This document shows positions 36,462 to 46,064 of a DNA stretch of 64,000 bases, one piece after another. Made by a program: the position numbers and the translations under genes. Below the pieces are notes generated by a model that was not told where the DNA came from, searched no databases, and worked only from the letters and a program-made list of their open reading frames with translations. Position 1 is the first letter of the stretch. The number at the start of each line of letters is the position of its first letter. The DNA comes from Candidatus Bipolaricaulota bacterium (GTDB lineage: Bacteria; Bipolaricaulota; Bipolaricaulia; RBG-16-55-9; DRXL01). The DNA lies in contig JANXCC010000001.1 of the NCBI GenBank assembly GCA_025060395.1, positions 306,520 through 370,519 of the forward strand. The letters are read 5' to 3'.

Positions 36462-37226
36462 TTGCGCACGGTGGGTGAGATGCGAGCACGGCGCTTATGG
36501 AAGCTATCGGTCTTCGAGCATCTGAGCTCAACCAATGAGTATCTGAGGCATCTTGCCGAGTCTGGTGCCCCCGAGGGCACGGTCATCATCGCTCGGGAGC
36601 AGACAGCGGGGAAAGGACGTTTTGGACGGAGGTGGGCATCGCCCAAGGGTGGTGCATGGTTTTCTGTCTTGCTGAGGCCCCCGATCCCTGTCGAGCAAGC
36701 GGGCTGTATTGCGATTGTGATGGCCGTCTCGCTGGCACGCGCCCTTCGAGAACGCTGGAGCGTCCCTGTAGGTGTCAAATGGCCTAACGATCTTTACGTT
36801 AGAGAGAGAAAGCTTGGGGGGATCTTGATCGAGCTGAGTAGCTCTCCGCGCAAGATCGAATGGCTCATCGCAGGCATCGGGATCAACGTCAACAACATAC
36901 TGCCACAAGAGACAAGCGTTCCGGCGACGTCGCTCTCTTGCGAGCTAGGCAGAGTTATCGATCTTGAAGAATTTTTCGATGTTGCTCTCCACGCTCTCGC
37001 CCGCGATTACGAGAGATTTCTCACTGAGGGATTTGAGTTTGCCCGCGAAGAATGGTCAAGGCTTTCTGTGCTCCCCGCGCATATTATCGTAGAGTCAAGT
37101 GCAGAGAGATTCTCTGCTGACGTGCTTGGGCTCTCCCCGTTAGGTAAACTTATCGTGCGTATAGGAGAGACTGTGCGCGAACTCGCCAGTGAGGAAGTGA
37201 CCCTATGCCAGCGACAGCCGTCTTAG
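36462..37226 (+). CDS. birA: Biotin--[acetyl-CoA-carboxylase] ligase
   Basis: STNEYLRHL, EQTAGKGRFGRRWASPKGGAWFSVLLRP, GVKWPNDLYVRERKLGGILIE. Confidence 0.93.
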   Translation: MRTVGEMRARRLWKLSVFEHLSSTNEYLRHLAESGAPEGTVIIAREQTAGKGRFGRRWASPKGGAWFSVLLRPPIPVEQAGCIAIVMAVSLARALRERWSVPVGVKWPNDLYVRERKLGGILIELSSSPRKIEWLIAGIGINVNNILPQETSVPATSLSCELGRVIDLEEFFDVALHALARDYERFLTEGFEFAREEWSRLSVLPAHIIVESSAERFSADVLGLSPLGKLIVRIGETVRELASEEVTLCQRQPS

Positions 37227-38515
37227 GAGCTCAATGGGGCGACGAGGGCAAGGGCAAGATTGTGCACTTGCTCTCGCGAGATGCGGATTACTGCGTGCGT
37301 TTCAACGGGGGTACCAACGCAGGCCATCGCGTCGTCACAAGTCGCGTGCCTGTCCTTGTCGGTGCCGATCGCAACGAGATACCGGGCAAACCCCAAGAGT
37401 TTAAGTTTCATCTGATCCCCGCAGGAGCGCTGCACGAGAACTGCACAGGGGTCTTAGCCCATGGTATGGTCATCGATCCCTACGCCTTGGTGCAAGAGCT
37501 CAACGCCCTGCGCGAGCTGCGCGGTAGCGATCCTCAGATCTCTATCAGCGCTAACGCTCATATGCTCTTGCCCTATCACCCCATCATCGAGAGGCTTGAG
37601 GGCTCGCAGTCGGCTCTCGATACGACGGCCAAGGGCATCGGACCGGCTTATCGCGACAAGGCGGCGCGCATCGGGCTGAGAATGTCCGATTTGCTCTTCC
37701 CTCAGAGATTCTTCGAGAAACTCTCAGCGATCTTGGAACGCTATCACAAGATCTGGCCCGATCACCCAGAGCTGCAGCGCCTGCAAGCCTCAGAGCTCGC
37801 TCAGGAGGTGCTTAGGCTCTCCGAGAGCTTCCGGGATCGGATTGTCGACACCGTACGGCTGCTCAACGACGCTCTCGATCAAGACAAGTACGTGGTCTTT
37901 GAGGGGGCTCAAGGAGCCTTGCTCGATCTCGATCTGGGCACGTATCCGTACGTGACGTCGTCGACTGCGACGATCGGCGGGATTGGCTCGGGAGCCGGGG
38001 TGCCACCGCAGCGCATCAGTCGGGTCATTGGCGTAGCTAAAGCGTACACCACGCGCGTGGGTCATGGTCCCTTTCCCACCGAAGCTATAGATAGCAACGG
38101 AGAACGCCTGCGCGCCCAAGGCCAGGAGTTCGGCACGACTACAGGACGACCGCGCCGGTGCGGCTGGCTCGATTTAGTTGCCCTGCGCTACACCGCTATG
38201 ATCAATGGCTTCACCGAGCTCATGCTCACGAAGCTCGATGTGCTGACGGGCTTCAAGGAGATCCCTATAGCGACGAGCTATCGCTATCATGGGCGTGTGC
38301 TCTATGATTTTCCTACGGTGTGCGAGATCCTGCAAGAGTGTGAGCCTGTCTATGAAAGACTGCCAGGTTGGCAGGAGCCGCTCTCGGACTGCCGGGACTT
38401 CTCTGAGCTCCCCAAGGCCGCCCAGCAATACGTTCGCGTGATCGAGGACGAACTTGGGATCCCTATCTCGATGGTCTCTGTCGGTCCCAGCGACGAGCAA
38501 AACCTCTGGCGATAG
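37205..38515 (+). CDS. purA: Adenylosuccinate synthetase
   Basis: LGAQWGDEGKGKIVHLLS, RFNGGTNAGHRV, FEGAQGALLDLDLGTYPYVTSS. Confidence 0.97.
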   Translation: MPATAVLGAQWGDEGKGKIVHLLSRDADYCVRFNGGTNAGHRVVTSRVPVLVGADRNEIPGKPQEFKFHLIPAGALHENCTGVLAHGMVIDPYALVQELNALRELRGSDPQISISANAHMLLPYHPIIERLEGSQSALDTTAKGIGPAYRDKAARIGLRMSDLLFPQRFFEKLSAILERYHKIWPDHPELQRLQASELAQEVLRLSESFRDRIVDTVRLLNDALDQDKYVVFEGAQGALLDLDLGTYPYVTSSTATIGGIGSGAGVPPQRISRVIGVAKAYTTRVGHGPFPTEAIDSNGERLRAQGQEFGTTTGRPRRCGWLDLVALRYTAMINGFTELMLTKLDVLTGFKEIPIATSYRYHGRVLYDFPTVCEILQECEPVYERLPGWQEPLSDCRDFSELPKAAQQYVRVIEDELGIPISMVSVGPSDEQNLWR

Positions 38516-38548
38516 AATCTCCCTCAAGAGATCAGAGTTATTAGAGAC

Positions 38549-38577
38549 TTGACTTTGCCCCCCCCTCTCACTATAAT
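38549..38577 (+). promoter_or_regulatory. Strong sigma70 promoter
   Basis: TTGACT-N17-TATAAT. Confidence 0.7.
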
Positions 38578-38607
38578 GGTAGGCCCATTGCTAAGGCTGA
38601 GCTTGAC

Positions 38608-38706
38608 ATGAGTGGTCAAGAGATGGTCTTCATCTTGATGCTTGTTGGGGTTGTCGTCGGTGGCTGGGTCGGCTACGAGTGGATCCGGAGGAGGAAAGCT
38701 GACTAG
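38608..38706 (+). CDS. 32-aa single-pass membrane peptide, not in the ORF track
   Basis: MSGQEMVFILMLVGVVVGGWVGYEWIRRRKAD; own promoter upstream, tandem hairpins downstream. Confidence 0.5.
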   Translation: MSGQEMVFILMLVGVVVGGWVGYEWIRRRKAD

Positions 38707-38766
38707 AGTGATTAATATTCCAGGGAGCTGTTGAGGGCGTCATCATCCCCACCTCATCCCTGGAAG

Positions 38767-38789
38767 CGACCTGACAGGGTGTCAGGTCG
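38767..38789 (+). terminator. Perfect 10-bp hairpin
   Basis: cgacctgaca-ggg-tgtcaggtcg. Confidence 0.55.
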
Positions 38790-38804
38790 GAACCCCCTTT
38801 CCCG

Positions 38805-38834
38805 CGGGACGGTCCCCCCCAGGCCGTCCCGTTT
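38805..38834 (+). terminator. Second hairpin, 8-bp stem followed by ttt
   Basis: cgggacgg ... ccgtcccg ttt. Confidence 0.55.
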
Positions 38835-38858
38835 CTCGTACATCCCCCTCGCTTTTTT

Positions 38859-38895
38859 GATAATGATCAATAACAGCCATGATGATTATCATGGC
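38859..38895. promoter_or_regulatory. Candidate Fur-like/metal-regulator operator with perfect inverted repeat
   Basis: gataatgatca ... gccatgat-gatt-atcatggc. Confidence 0.35.
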
Positions 38896-38950
38896 TTCAG
38901 CGATACAAACCCCGTATGATAGAAGCCGAAGGCGAACGAAAGGGGGCTCT

Positions 38951-40294
38951 ATGAGCATCGCACTTGGCCCACAGATAGAGACACTACCCGCAGTCTATCG
39001 AGAGATTCATCCCCCACTCGATCAAGGCACAGCGAGCCTTGAAGCCGACCGATGCCTGGAATGCGGCGGGCCTTATGCACCCGCCCCCTGCATGAACGCA
39101 TGCCCGGCTCGAGTTCCCGTGCCCCAGTTTATTAAGGCGATCCGCGAGGGACGCCCAGAGGAAGCGGCTCGGCTTATCTTCGAAGCAAATATCTTAGGAG
39201 GCAGCTGCGCTCGCGTCTGCCCCGTTGAGGAGCTCTGCGAGGGCGCGTGCGTGCTCACGAAGGAGGGACGACGAGCCGTCTCCATCGGGCGCCTCCAGCG
39301 TTACGCGACCGACGTGGCACTCTCTCGTCGATTGAACTTCTTCGCTCGTCCGGTGTGGAAGCCCAAGAGCATCGGGGTGATCGGAGCTGGGCCAGCGGGG
39401 CTCGCCTGTGCCGCCGAGCTCGCTAAGATGGGCTACGATGTGGTGATCTACGAGAGCCGCAAAGAGCCTGGAGGCTTGATCACCTCTGCAATTGCTCCCT
39501 ACAAACAGCTGAGGGACCCCTTGCCTGCCGAAGTCGCCATGATCGAGCGCTTGGGTGTCAAGCTCCACTACGGCGTCACCGTGGGCAAGGATATCTCTCT
39601 TGAGGAGCTAGAGCAACGCCATCATGCGATCTTCCTTGGGGTGGGCCTGGGAGCCGATATCAAGGCACGCATCCCTGGGGAGGATCTTCCTGGGGTGTGG
39701 GAGTCGCTCAAGTTCATCGAGGAGCTCAAGAATGGACGCCTCCCTAAGATCGGCCCAACGGTGGCAATCATCGGGGGTGGTAACACGGCTATCGACGTAG
39801 CTCGCGAAGCCGTGCGCCTGGGCGCGACCAACGTGATGGTCCTCTACCGGCGCACCGAGAATCAGATGCCGGCATTCAAGCACGAGGTGAAAGCTGCCCG
39901 CAAGGAAGGGGTGCACTTCTATTTCTTGACGGCCCCTGTGCGCTTCCTAGGCGACGGGAAAGTCCGCCAGATTGAATGCATCCATATGAGGCTTGGGGCT
40001 CCCGACAGATCGGGCCGCCCTGCTCCTGAGCCCGTCCCCGGAACGGAATTCACTCTCGACGTCGATACCGTCATCAAAGCAATCGGACAGGAGAGGCGCC
40101 TCGAGCTCTTCCAAGCGTTGGGGATAGAGACCGAGGGCGGCTTAGTAAAGGTAAACGAGTTCTTCCAGACCAGCCGAGAGAAGTTCTTCGCCGGTGGCGA
40201 CTGCGTCAACGGCGGGGGAACGGTCGTCGAAGCGGTGCGACACGGCAAGCTTGCCGCTCAGGGGATCGCCAAGTTTCTCGCAACGCAGGGGTGA
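38951..40294 (+). CDS. GltD-like NAD(P)H-binding FAD/Fe-S oxidoreductase subunit
   Basis: DRCLECGGP..CMNACPARVPVPQFI, GGSCARVCPVEELCEGACV, SIGVIGAGPAGLACAAELAKMGYDVVIYE, VAIIGGGNTAIDVAREA; ATG after aaaggggg preferred. Confidence 0.92.
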   Translation: MSIALGPQIETLPAVYREIHPPLDQGTASLEADRCLECGGPYAPAPCMNACPARVPVPQFIKAIREGRPEEAARLIFEANILGGSCARVCPVEELCEGACVLTKEGRRAVSIGRLQRYATDVALSRRLNFFARPVWKPKSIGVIGAGPAGLACAAELAKMGYDVVIYESRKEPGGLITSAIAPYKQLRDPLPAEVAMIERLGVKLHYGVTVGKDISLEELEQRHHAIFLGVGLGADIKARIPGEDLPGVWESLKFIEELKNGRLPKIGPTVAIIGGGNTAIDVAREAVRLGATNVMVLYRRTENQMPAFKHEVKAARKEGVHFYFLTAPVRFLGDGKVRQIECIHMRLGAPDRSGRPAPEPVPGTEFTLDVDTVIKAIGQERRLELFQALGIETEGGLVKVNEFFQTSREKFFAGGDCVNGGGTVVEAVRHGKLAAQGIAKFLATQG

Positions 40295-40301
40295 AGGACC
40301 G

Positions 40302-40883
40302 ATGATCGAGATCCGCTGGCACGGGCGCGGCGGTCAAGGCGCCAAGACGGTCTCACAGCTCTTAGCCGGGGCAGCGCTTCGTAGCGGACGCTATGCCCAG
40401 GCCTTCCCCGAATACGGCCCGGAGCGCAGCGGAGCCCCCGTGAAAGCGTTCAACCGCCTCGACACTAAAGAGATTCGATTGCACTGCAGCATCTACGAAC
40501 CCGATATTGTCGTGGTGCTCGACCCAACGCTCTTGCATGCCAAGGAGGCTCGGGTGACGGAGGGGCTCAAGCGCCACGGAATTCTCCTAGTGAACACTGG
40601 GCAAACGCCTGAAGAGATCCGAGCATTGACGGGATTTTCGGGAAGGATCATCACCCTAGATGCCGAGGCCCTGGCGCGCTCCGTAGGCACTCGCTTCTCC
40701 AATGTCGTGATGCTAGGGGCTCTGGCGCGATTGCTCGGGGATATAGCTTTAGAAGACTTGGAGTCAGAATTTGCGAAGCTCTTTGGCGAGAAGGCGCTGG
40801 CGATCAATGTCGCGGCGCTGCGCGCTGGCTTCTCTGCGATGACGGAGAGGTTGGGTCAAAAGCCCTTGGAGGCGATATCATGA
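40302..40883 (+). CDS. 2-oxoacid:acceptor oxidoreductase gamma subunit
   Basis: MIEIRWHGRGGQGAKTVSQLLAGAAL, FPEYGPERSGAPVKAFNR. Confidence 0.93.
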   Translation: MIEIRWHGRGGQGAKTVSQLLAGAALRSGRYAQAFPEYGPERSGAPVKAFNRLDTKEIRLHCSIYEPDIVVVLDPTLLHAKEARVTEGLKRHGILLVNTGQTPEEIRALTGFSGRIITLDAEALARSVGTRFSNVVMLGALARLLGDIALEDLESEFAKLFGEKALAINVAALRAGFSAMTERLGQKPLEAIS

Positions 40884-41206
40884 AGCGCTATCAAGAATTG
40901 CCTATTGGCGGGGTCATCCCTGGAGGAGCCACGCCCCATCTCGTCCAGACTGGGGGATGGCGCTCCGGCAAGAGACCAGACTTCAACGAGAAGCTCTGCA
41001 TCAATTGTCTGCTTTGCTGGGTCCACTGTCCCGAAGCAACGATCATGGTGGAAGGCGCCCAGATGCGCGGGATCAGCTACGATCATTGCAAGGGGTGCGG
41101 GATCTGCTCGCAATCGTGTCCCACAGGGGCAATTGTGATGGTCGAGGAGACCAAAGACGAGCCCGTCCCATCCCACGCGAAAGCGGGTGAGGAAGTATGC
41201 GTGTAG
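40880..41206 (+). CDS. 2-oxoacid oxidoreductase delta subunit, 2x[4Fe-4S] ferredoxin
   Basis: CINCLLCWVHCPEATI, CKGCGICSQSCPTGAI. Confidence 0.93.
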   Translation: MKRYQELPIGGVIPGGATPHLVQTGGWRSGKRPDFNEKLCINCLLCWVHCPEATIMVEGAQMRGISYDHCKGCGICSQSCPTGAIVMVEETKDEPVPSHAKAGEEVCV

Positions 41207-42387
41207 CGACGGCGCCGGCAGAACTGCTCTTGCTGACAGGAGCCGAAGCAGCAGCGCACGCGATGCGCCAGCTCAATCCCGACGTGGTACCCGTCTACCC
41301 CATCACGCCTCAGACCCCCATCATTGAGACGTTTGCCCAGTTCGTCGCTGATGGCTTATGCGACGCAGAGATTGTTAACGTAGAGAGCGAGCATAGCGCT
41401 CTCAGCGCTGCGGTTGGAGCTTCGTGTGCGGGGGCTCGCGTCATAACCGCAACCAGCGCACAGGGCTTAGCGTTAATGTTGGAGATCGTCTACATCGCTG
41501 CGTCAATGCGCTGCCCTATTGTAATCGCTGTGGGCAGTCGGGCACTCTCTGGGCCCATCAATATTCACTGCGATCACTCGGATAGTATGATGGCGCGCGA
41601 CACCGGCTGCGTCCAGCTCTTTGCGGAAAACGCTCAGGAAGCCTACGATCTTATGATCATGGCGCAGCGCCTCGCTGAAGATAGAAGGGTCTTGGTGCCC
41701 GTCATGGTGATGCAAGATGGGTTCACGATCACGCATTCTGCGGAGCCCGTCGCGCTCCTCCCCGATGCCATCGTCAAGGAATTCGTGGGCGAGTATGAGC
41801 CGCTCTACTCGCTCCTTGATACGGATCATCCCACGACTCAAGGGCCGTTTGCCCTCCCCGATTATTACTTTGAGCTGAAGCGCCAACAAGTCGACGCTCT
41901 GGAGGCAGCGCGGACCGTCTGGCTTGAGATCCAGAGAAGATTTGCAGAGATCTCAGGACGTCGTTATGAAGGGTTCTTCGAAGAGTATAAACTGAGCGAC
42001 GCCGAGTATGTGCTGGTGCTGTTAAGTTCGACGGCAGGGACAGCCAAAGTCGTCATAGATCGATTGCGGCGCCGGGGGATCAAGGTAGGGTTGATCAAGC
42101 CTTGGGTCTTCCGGCCCTTCCCCGCGCGCGAGCTCGCGCGGGCGCTCGCGGACAGGCGTGCCGTGGCCATCTTGGACCGCGCCATCTCCTTAGGCAGCTG
42201 GGGACCGCTCTACTTGGAGATCTCCGCTGCCGTGGGGCGGTATCTCCAGAAGAGACCCGTGCTGTATAACTATATCTATGGGCTAGGGGGACGCGATACC
42301 CCTCCCGAGCTGTTAGCCTCCGTCGTCACAGATATGTGTAACGAAGCCGACCCAACGGTGCTACGGTACCTGGGTCTACGGGAGTGA
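41197..42387 (+). CDS. 2-oxoacid oxidoreductase alpha subunit (PorA-like)
   Basis: VYPITPQTPIIETFAQFVADG, ESEHSALSAAVGASCAGARVITATSAQGLALM. Confidence 0.92.
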   Translation: MRVATAPAELLLLTGAEAAAHAMRQLNPDVVPVYPITPQTPIIETFAQFVADGLCDAEIVNVESEHSALSAAVGASCAGARVITATSAQGLALMLEIVYIAASMRCPIVIAVGSRALSGPINIHCDHSDSMMARDTGCVQLFAENAQEAYDLMIMAQRLAEDRRVLVPVMVMQDGFTITHSAEPVALLPDAIVKEFVGEYEPLYSLLDTDHPTTQGPFALPDYYFELKRQQVDALEAARTVWLEIQRRFAEISGRRYEGFFEEYKLSDAEYVLVLLSSTAGTAKVVIDRLRRRGIKVGLIKPWVFRPFPARELARALADRRAVAILDRAISLGSWGPLYLEISAAVGRYLQKRPVLYNYIYGLGGRDTPPELLASVVTDMCNEADPTVLRYLGLRE

Positions 42388-42393
42388 TCGGCC

Positions 42394-43335
42394 ATGCCCA
42401 ACACCAAAGAGCTGGCTCGCGTCGAAGAGGCCCATAAGCGCTTCACCGGAGCCCATGCGCTCTGCGCCGGCTGTGGTACCCCTATCTGCGTGCGCACGAT
42501 CCTCAACGCTATCAAAGAGCCTGTCGTCGTCATCAATGCCACAGGATGCCTCGAAGTCGCGACGACGCGCTATCCCACGACGGCGTGGAACGTCCCGTGG
42601 ATTCACGTAGCGTTCGAGAACGCTGCGGCGGTCGCCAGTGGCGTAGAGACGGCTTATAGAGTCCTGCGACGCCGGGGCAAGATCTCAAAAGAAATTCGAT
42701 TTGTTGCGTTTGCCGGCGACGGCGGCACCTACGATATCGGGCTGCAAGCGCTCTCTGGAGCTCTGGAGCGCGGGCATCGTTTCATCTACGTCTGCTACGA
42801 CAACGAAGCTTATATGAACACGGGGAATCAGCGCTCCGGAGCGACGCCATTTGCGGCGCAGACGACGACGGCCCCCACCGGCACGCGAAGCTTCGGTAAG
42901 GCGCAACGCCGTAAGGATCTCACCGAGATCGTTGCCGCACACCATATTCCCTATGTTGCTCAGGCGTCCATCAGCGATTGGTACGATCTCGCGGCCAAGG
43001 CGCGTAAAGCCGCCTCGGTTGATGGTCCGGCCTTCCTCAACGTGCTCTCATCGTGCCCACGGGGATGGGGACATCCTTCAGATCAGAGCGTCAAGATCGC
43101 TCGACTTGCCGTCGAGACGTGCTATTGGCCGCTCTTTGAGATCATCGAAGGGCGATGGTATCTCAACTATGTCCCGGAAGAGAAACTCCCCGTCATCGAA
43201 TGGCTGCGCCCACAGAAGCGCTTCGCGCATCTGTTTGAGCCAGCCAACCAAGAGCTCTTAAGCGAGATCCAACGCCAAGTCGATGAAGATTGGGAGAGAT
43301 TGCTTCGCAGGTGCGAACGCCATGAAACGCTATGA
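42394..43335 (+). CDS. 2-oxoacid oxidoreductase beta subunit, TPP-binding (PorB-like)
   Basis: HALCAGCGTPICVRTIL, AFAGDGGTYDIGLQALSGALERG, CYDNEAYMNTGNQRSGATPF. Confidence 0.93.
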   Translation: MPNTKELARVEEAHKRFTGAHALCAGCGTPICVRTILNAIKEPVVVINATGCLEVATTRYPTTAWNVPWIHVAFENAAAVASGVETAYRVLRRRGKISKEIRFVAFAGDGGTYDIGLQALSGALERGHRFIYVCYDNEAYMNTGNQRSGATPFAAQTTTAPTGTRSFGKAQRRKDLTEIVAAHHIPYVAQASISDWYDLAAKARKAASVDGPAFLNVLSSCPRGWGHPSDQSVKIARLAVETCYWPLFEIIEGRWYLNYVPEEKLPVIEWLRPQKRFAHLFEPANQELLSEIQRQVDEDWERLLRRCERHETL

Positions 43336-43558
43336 GCAGAACGGCTTCTTCTTAGCGATCGAGCCGCGACGCTGCAAAGGGTGTGGGATCTGCGTACAGA
43401 GCTGCCCCATGAAAGTCTTAATCTTGAACGACTACGGCAAGGTCGAAGTCAAGGAGATCGCACGGTGTGTCTTCTGTGGCCTCTGCGAGCAGCGGTGTCC
43501 TGACTTCGCGATCTCTGTGCACAAGAACTTGGTCTTGCGCTCATCGATGGTGGTATGA
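43322..43558 (+). CDS. 2-oxoacid oxidoreductase delta subunit, ferredoxin (KorD-like)
   Basis: CKGCGICVQSCPMKVLIL, CVFCGLCEQRCPDFAI. Confidence 0.92.
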   Translation: MKRYEQNGFFLAIEPRRCKGCGICVQSCPMKVLILNDYGKVEVKEIARCVFCGLCEQRCPDFAISVHKNLVLRSSMVV

Positions 43559-44691
43559 GAGAGCCAGAGCTTGTCCAAGGGAATGAAGCCTGTGCCCGCG
43601 GGGCGATCTACGCGGGGTGTCGGTTCTTTGCGGGGTATCCTATCACGCCCAGCAGCGAGATCATGGAATATCTTGCGCGGGAGATGCCGAGGGTGGGCGG
43701 CATCTGCCTTCAGATGGAAGACGAGATCGCGTCGATCTCCGCGGTGATCGGAGCTTCATGGGGTGGCGTCAAGGCGATGACTGCTACCAGCGGGCCGGGG
43801 TTCTCGCTTATGCAGGAATCCATCGGATACGCCGCGATCACCGAGACGCCATGCGTCATCGTCGATGCTCAGCGCTGGAGCCCAAGCACCGGCCAACCCA
43901 CGAAGGCTGCCCAAGGCGATGTGATGCAAGCGCGCTGGGGAACCCATGGCGATCATCCCGTGATCGTCTTGACGGCTTCGTGGGTGCGCGAGGTCTTCGA
44001 GATGACCGTGCACGCGTTCAATCTCTCGGAGAGATATCGTGTGCCAGTCATCTTGCTCTTAGACGAGGTGTTAGCGCACTTGCGGGAGAACGTGATCTTG
44101 CCTGAACCTGGGGAGCTCGAAGTCGTCTCGCGGCAGCGTCCAGAACGAGTAGATGGCTTCAAGCCCTTTGCTACGGAGATGATGCTGAATTTTGGAGAGG
44201 GGGGTCATCTCATGGTCACGGGGATGGCCCACGATGAGTGGGGCTTCCCCACCCAGGGCCAGAAAGCTGCAGAACAGCTCAAACGTATCGTTTCCAAGAT
44301 CGAGAGCCGGGCCGAAGAGCTGGCGCGCTATCGCGCGCACCTTCTGGACGATGCCGAGGCCGTCATAATCAGCTACGGGATTACAAGTCGAGCCGTCGAA
44401 GCCGCGGTCGAACTCATGCGCGCTCAAGGGATAGCCGTGGGGTTTCTCGACCTCAAGACCCTATGGCCTTTCCCAGATAAGCTCGTTCGCTCCTGCACCG
44501 AGCACGCGCAGTACGTGCTCGTGCCGGAGCTCAACTTAGGACAATTAGTGCGTGAAGTCGAGCGCGTAGTTCGAGGGCGTGCCCTGGTGGAGCACCTAGG
44601 CCGAGTCGATGGCTATCTCATCACCCCTCAGGAGATCTGTCAGCGCGTGTATGAGCGATTAGGAGTGAGCCATGGCGTACGATCGGCTTGA
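43555..44691 (+). CDS. korA: 2-oxoglutarate/2-oxoacid:ferredoxin oxidoreductase alpha subunit
   Basis: QGNEACARGAIYAGCRFFAGYPITPSSEIMEYLA, QMEDEIASISAVIGASWGGVKAMTATSGPGFSLM. Confidence 0.9.
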   Translation: MREPELVQGNEACARGAIYAGCRFFAGYPITPSSEIMEYLAREMPRVGGICLQMEDEIASISAVIGASWGGVKAMTATSGPGFSLMQESIGYAAITETPCVIVDAQRWSPSTGQPTKAAQGDVMQARWGTHGDHPVIVLTASWVREVFEMTVHAFNLSERYRVPVILLLDEVLAHLRENVILPEPGELEVVSRQRPERVDGFKPFATEMMLNFGEGGHLMVTGMAHDEWGFPTQGQKAAEQLKRIVSKIESRAEELARYRAHLLDDAEAVIISYGITSRAVEAAVELMRAQGIAVGFLDLKTLWPFPDKLVRSCTEHAQYVLVPELNLGQLVREVERVVRGRALVEHLGRVDGYLITPQEICQRVYERLGVSHGVRSA

Positions 44692-45526
44692 GGAGTACTT
44701 GCGCGTCGAGAGGCTCCCCCATGTGTGGTGTCCGGGCTGCGGGCATGGCATGATCACCCATGCCTTGGCGTGTGCGATGGCCGAGCTGAACCTCGATCCC
44801 AATCAAACGGCTGTGCTGGGGGGGATTGGCTGTTCCGGACGCGCCGCGTTCTTATTCAATATGGATTCGATGCACACGACCCACGGGCGCGCCCTCGTCT
44901 TTGCCACGGGGCTAAAGCTCGCGCGCCCCAATCTCACTATCGTGCTTACACTGGGCGACGGCGACGCCGTCGGGATCGGAGGAAATCACTTTATCCACGC
45001 GTGCCGCCGCAACTTAGATCTCACGGCGATCATCTATAATAACTCGATCTATGGGCAGACAGGCGGCCAAGTCGCGCCGACGACCCCCCTCCATAAGAAG
45101 AGCATGACTAGCCCCTATGGCAACCTCGAGCCTCCTTTCGATATCGCTCGTTTAGCTATTGCTGCCGGGGCGACTTATGTCGCTCGCACGACTAGCTTCG
45201 ATTTCCGCGATATGGTGCGCTTCATCAAGCGCGGGATCCTCCACAAAGGCTTTGCTGTGATCGAAGTCCTCACACACTGTCCCACATACTATGGGCGCTT
45301 AAACGAGATGCGCGATCCCTACGAGATGCTCCACAAACTGAAGGAGAATACAGTTCCTATCGAAGAATGGGAGCAGCTGACTGAAGAGGAGCGTTATGGT
45401 AAAATAGTGATTGGGGAATTGCATCGCCAAGAGCGCCCAGAGTTTGTGGAGAGCTACTATGGCCTGATAGCACAGCTCCAAGCCCAACAGGTGAAGCCAG
45501 ATGGGACTCAGGCAAGTGCAGCTTAG
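44672..45526 (+). CDS. korB: 2-oxoglutarate/2-oxoacid:ferredoxin oxidoreductase beta subunit
   Basis: HVWCPGCGHGMITHALACAM, LTLGDGDAVGIGGNHFIHACRRNLDLTAIIYNNSIYGQTGGQVAPTTP. Confidence 0.93.
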   Translation: MAYDRLEEYLRVERLPHVWCPGCGHGMITHALACAMAELNLDPNQTAVLGGIGCSGRAAFLFNMDSMHTTHGRALVFATGLKLARPNLTIVLTLGDGDAVGIGGNHFIHACRRNLDLTAIIYNNSIYGQTGGQVAPTTPLHKKSMTSPYGNLEPPFDIARLAIAAGATYVARTTSFDFRDMVRFIKRGILHKGFAVIEVLTHCPTYYGRLNEMRDPYEMLHKLKENTVPIEEWEQLTEEERYGKIVIGELHRQERPEFVESYYGLIAQLQAQQVKPDGTQASAA

Positions 45527-46061
45527 CGGGGCAGGGGGGCAGGGACTTGTTCTTGCAGGGGTTATCTTAGCTGAAGCAGCGATGCGAGACGGCAAGAACG
45601 TCGCAGTCGCGCAGAGCTACGGCCCCGAAGCGCGCCTGGGCGCCAGCAAGGCCGAAGTCATTATCTCCACAGAGAAGATCGCCTATCCCCAAGTCACTCG
45701 ACCTGATATCTTGCTATGCCTTTCGCAAGAGGCTTTTGATAAGTACTTTCCCTGGGTGGACAAGCACGCCATCGTCCTGGTAGACTCTACTCAGGTGCAC
45801 CTACAGTCCTCTGAGCGTGATAATCTGTGGAGTCTGCCGTTGCAACGTGCCGCTATGGAGCAAGTGGGTACCAAGCTGGTCACCAATATTGTCGCCCTAG
45901 GAGCTCTCAATGCCCTTACGGGCATAGTATCGTGGGAGAATTTGAAGAGGGCGGTAGCGCAGCGCACGCCTGCCAAGTACCGGGAGCAGAACCTGCGTGC
46001 TTTAGAAGTTGGTCGTCAATTAGCCCAGAACACTATCATTAGCCAGACAAAGGAGGTCTGA
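45501..46061 (+). CDS. korC: 2-oxoglutarate/2-oxoacid:ferredoxin oxidoreductase gamma subunit
   Basis: VQLSGAGGQGLVLAGVILAEAAMRDGKNVAVAQSYGPEARLGASKAEVIIS. Confidence 0.92.
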   Translation: MGLRQVQLSGAGGQGLVLAGVILAEAAMRDGKNVAVAQSYGPEARLGASKAEVIISTEKIAYPQVTRPDILLCLSQEAFDKYFPWVDKHAIVLVDSTQVHLQSSERDNLWSLPLQRAAMEQVGTKLVTNIVALGALNALTGIVSWENLKRAVAQRTPAKYREQNLRALEVGRQLAQNTIISQTKEV

Positions 46062-46064
46062 TCT

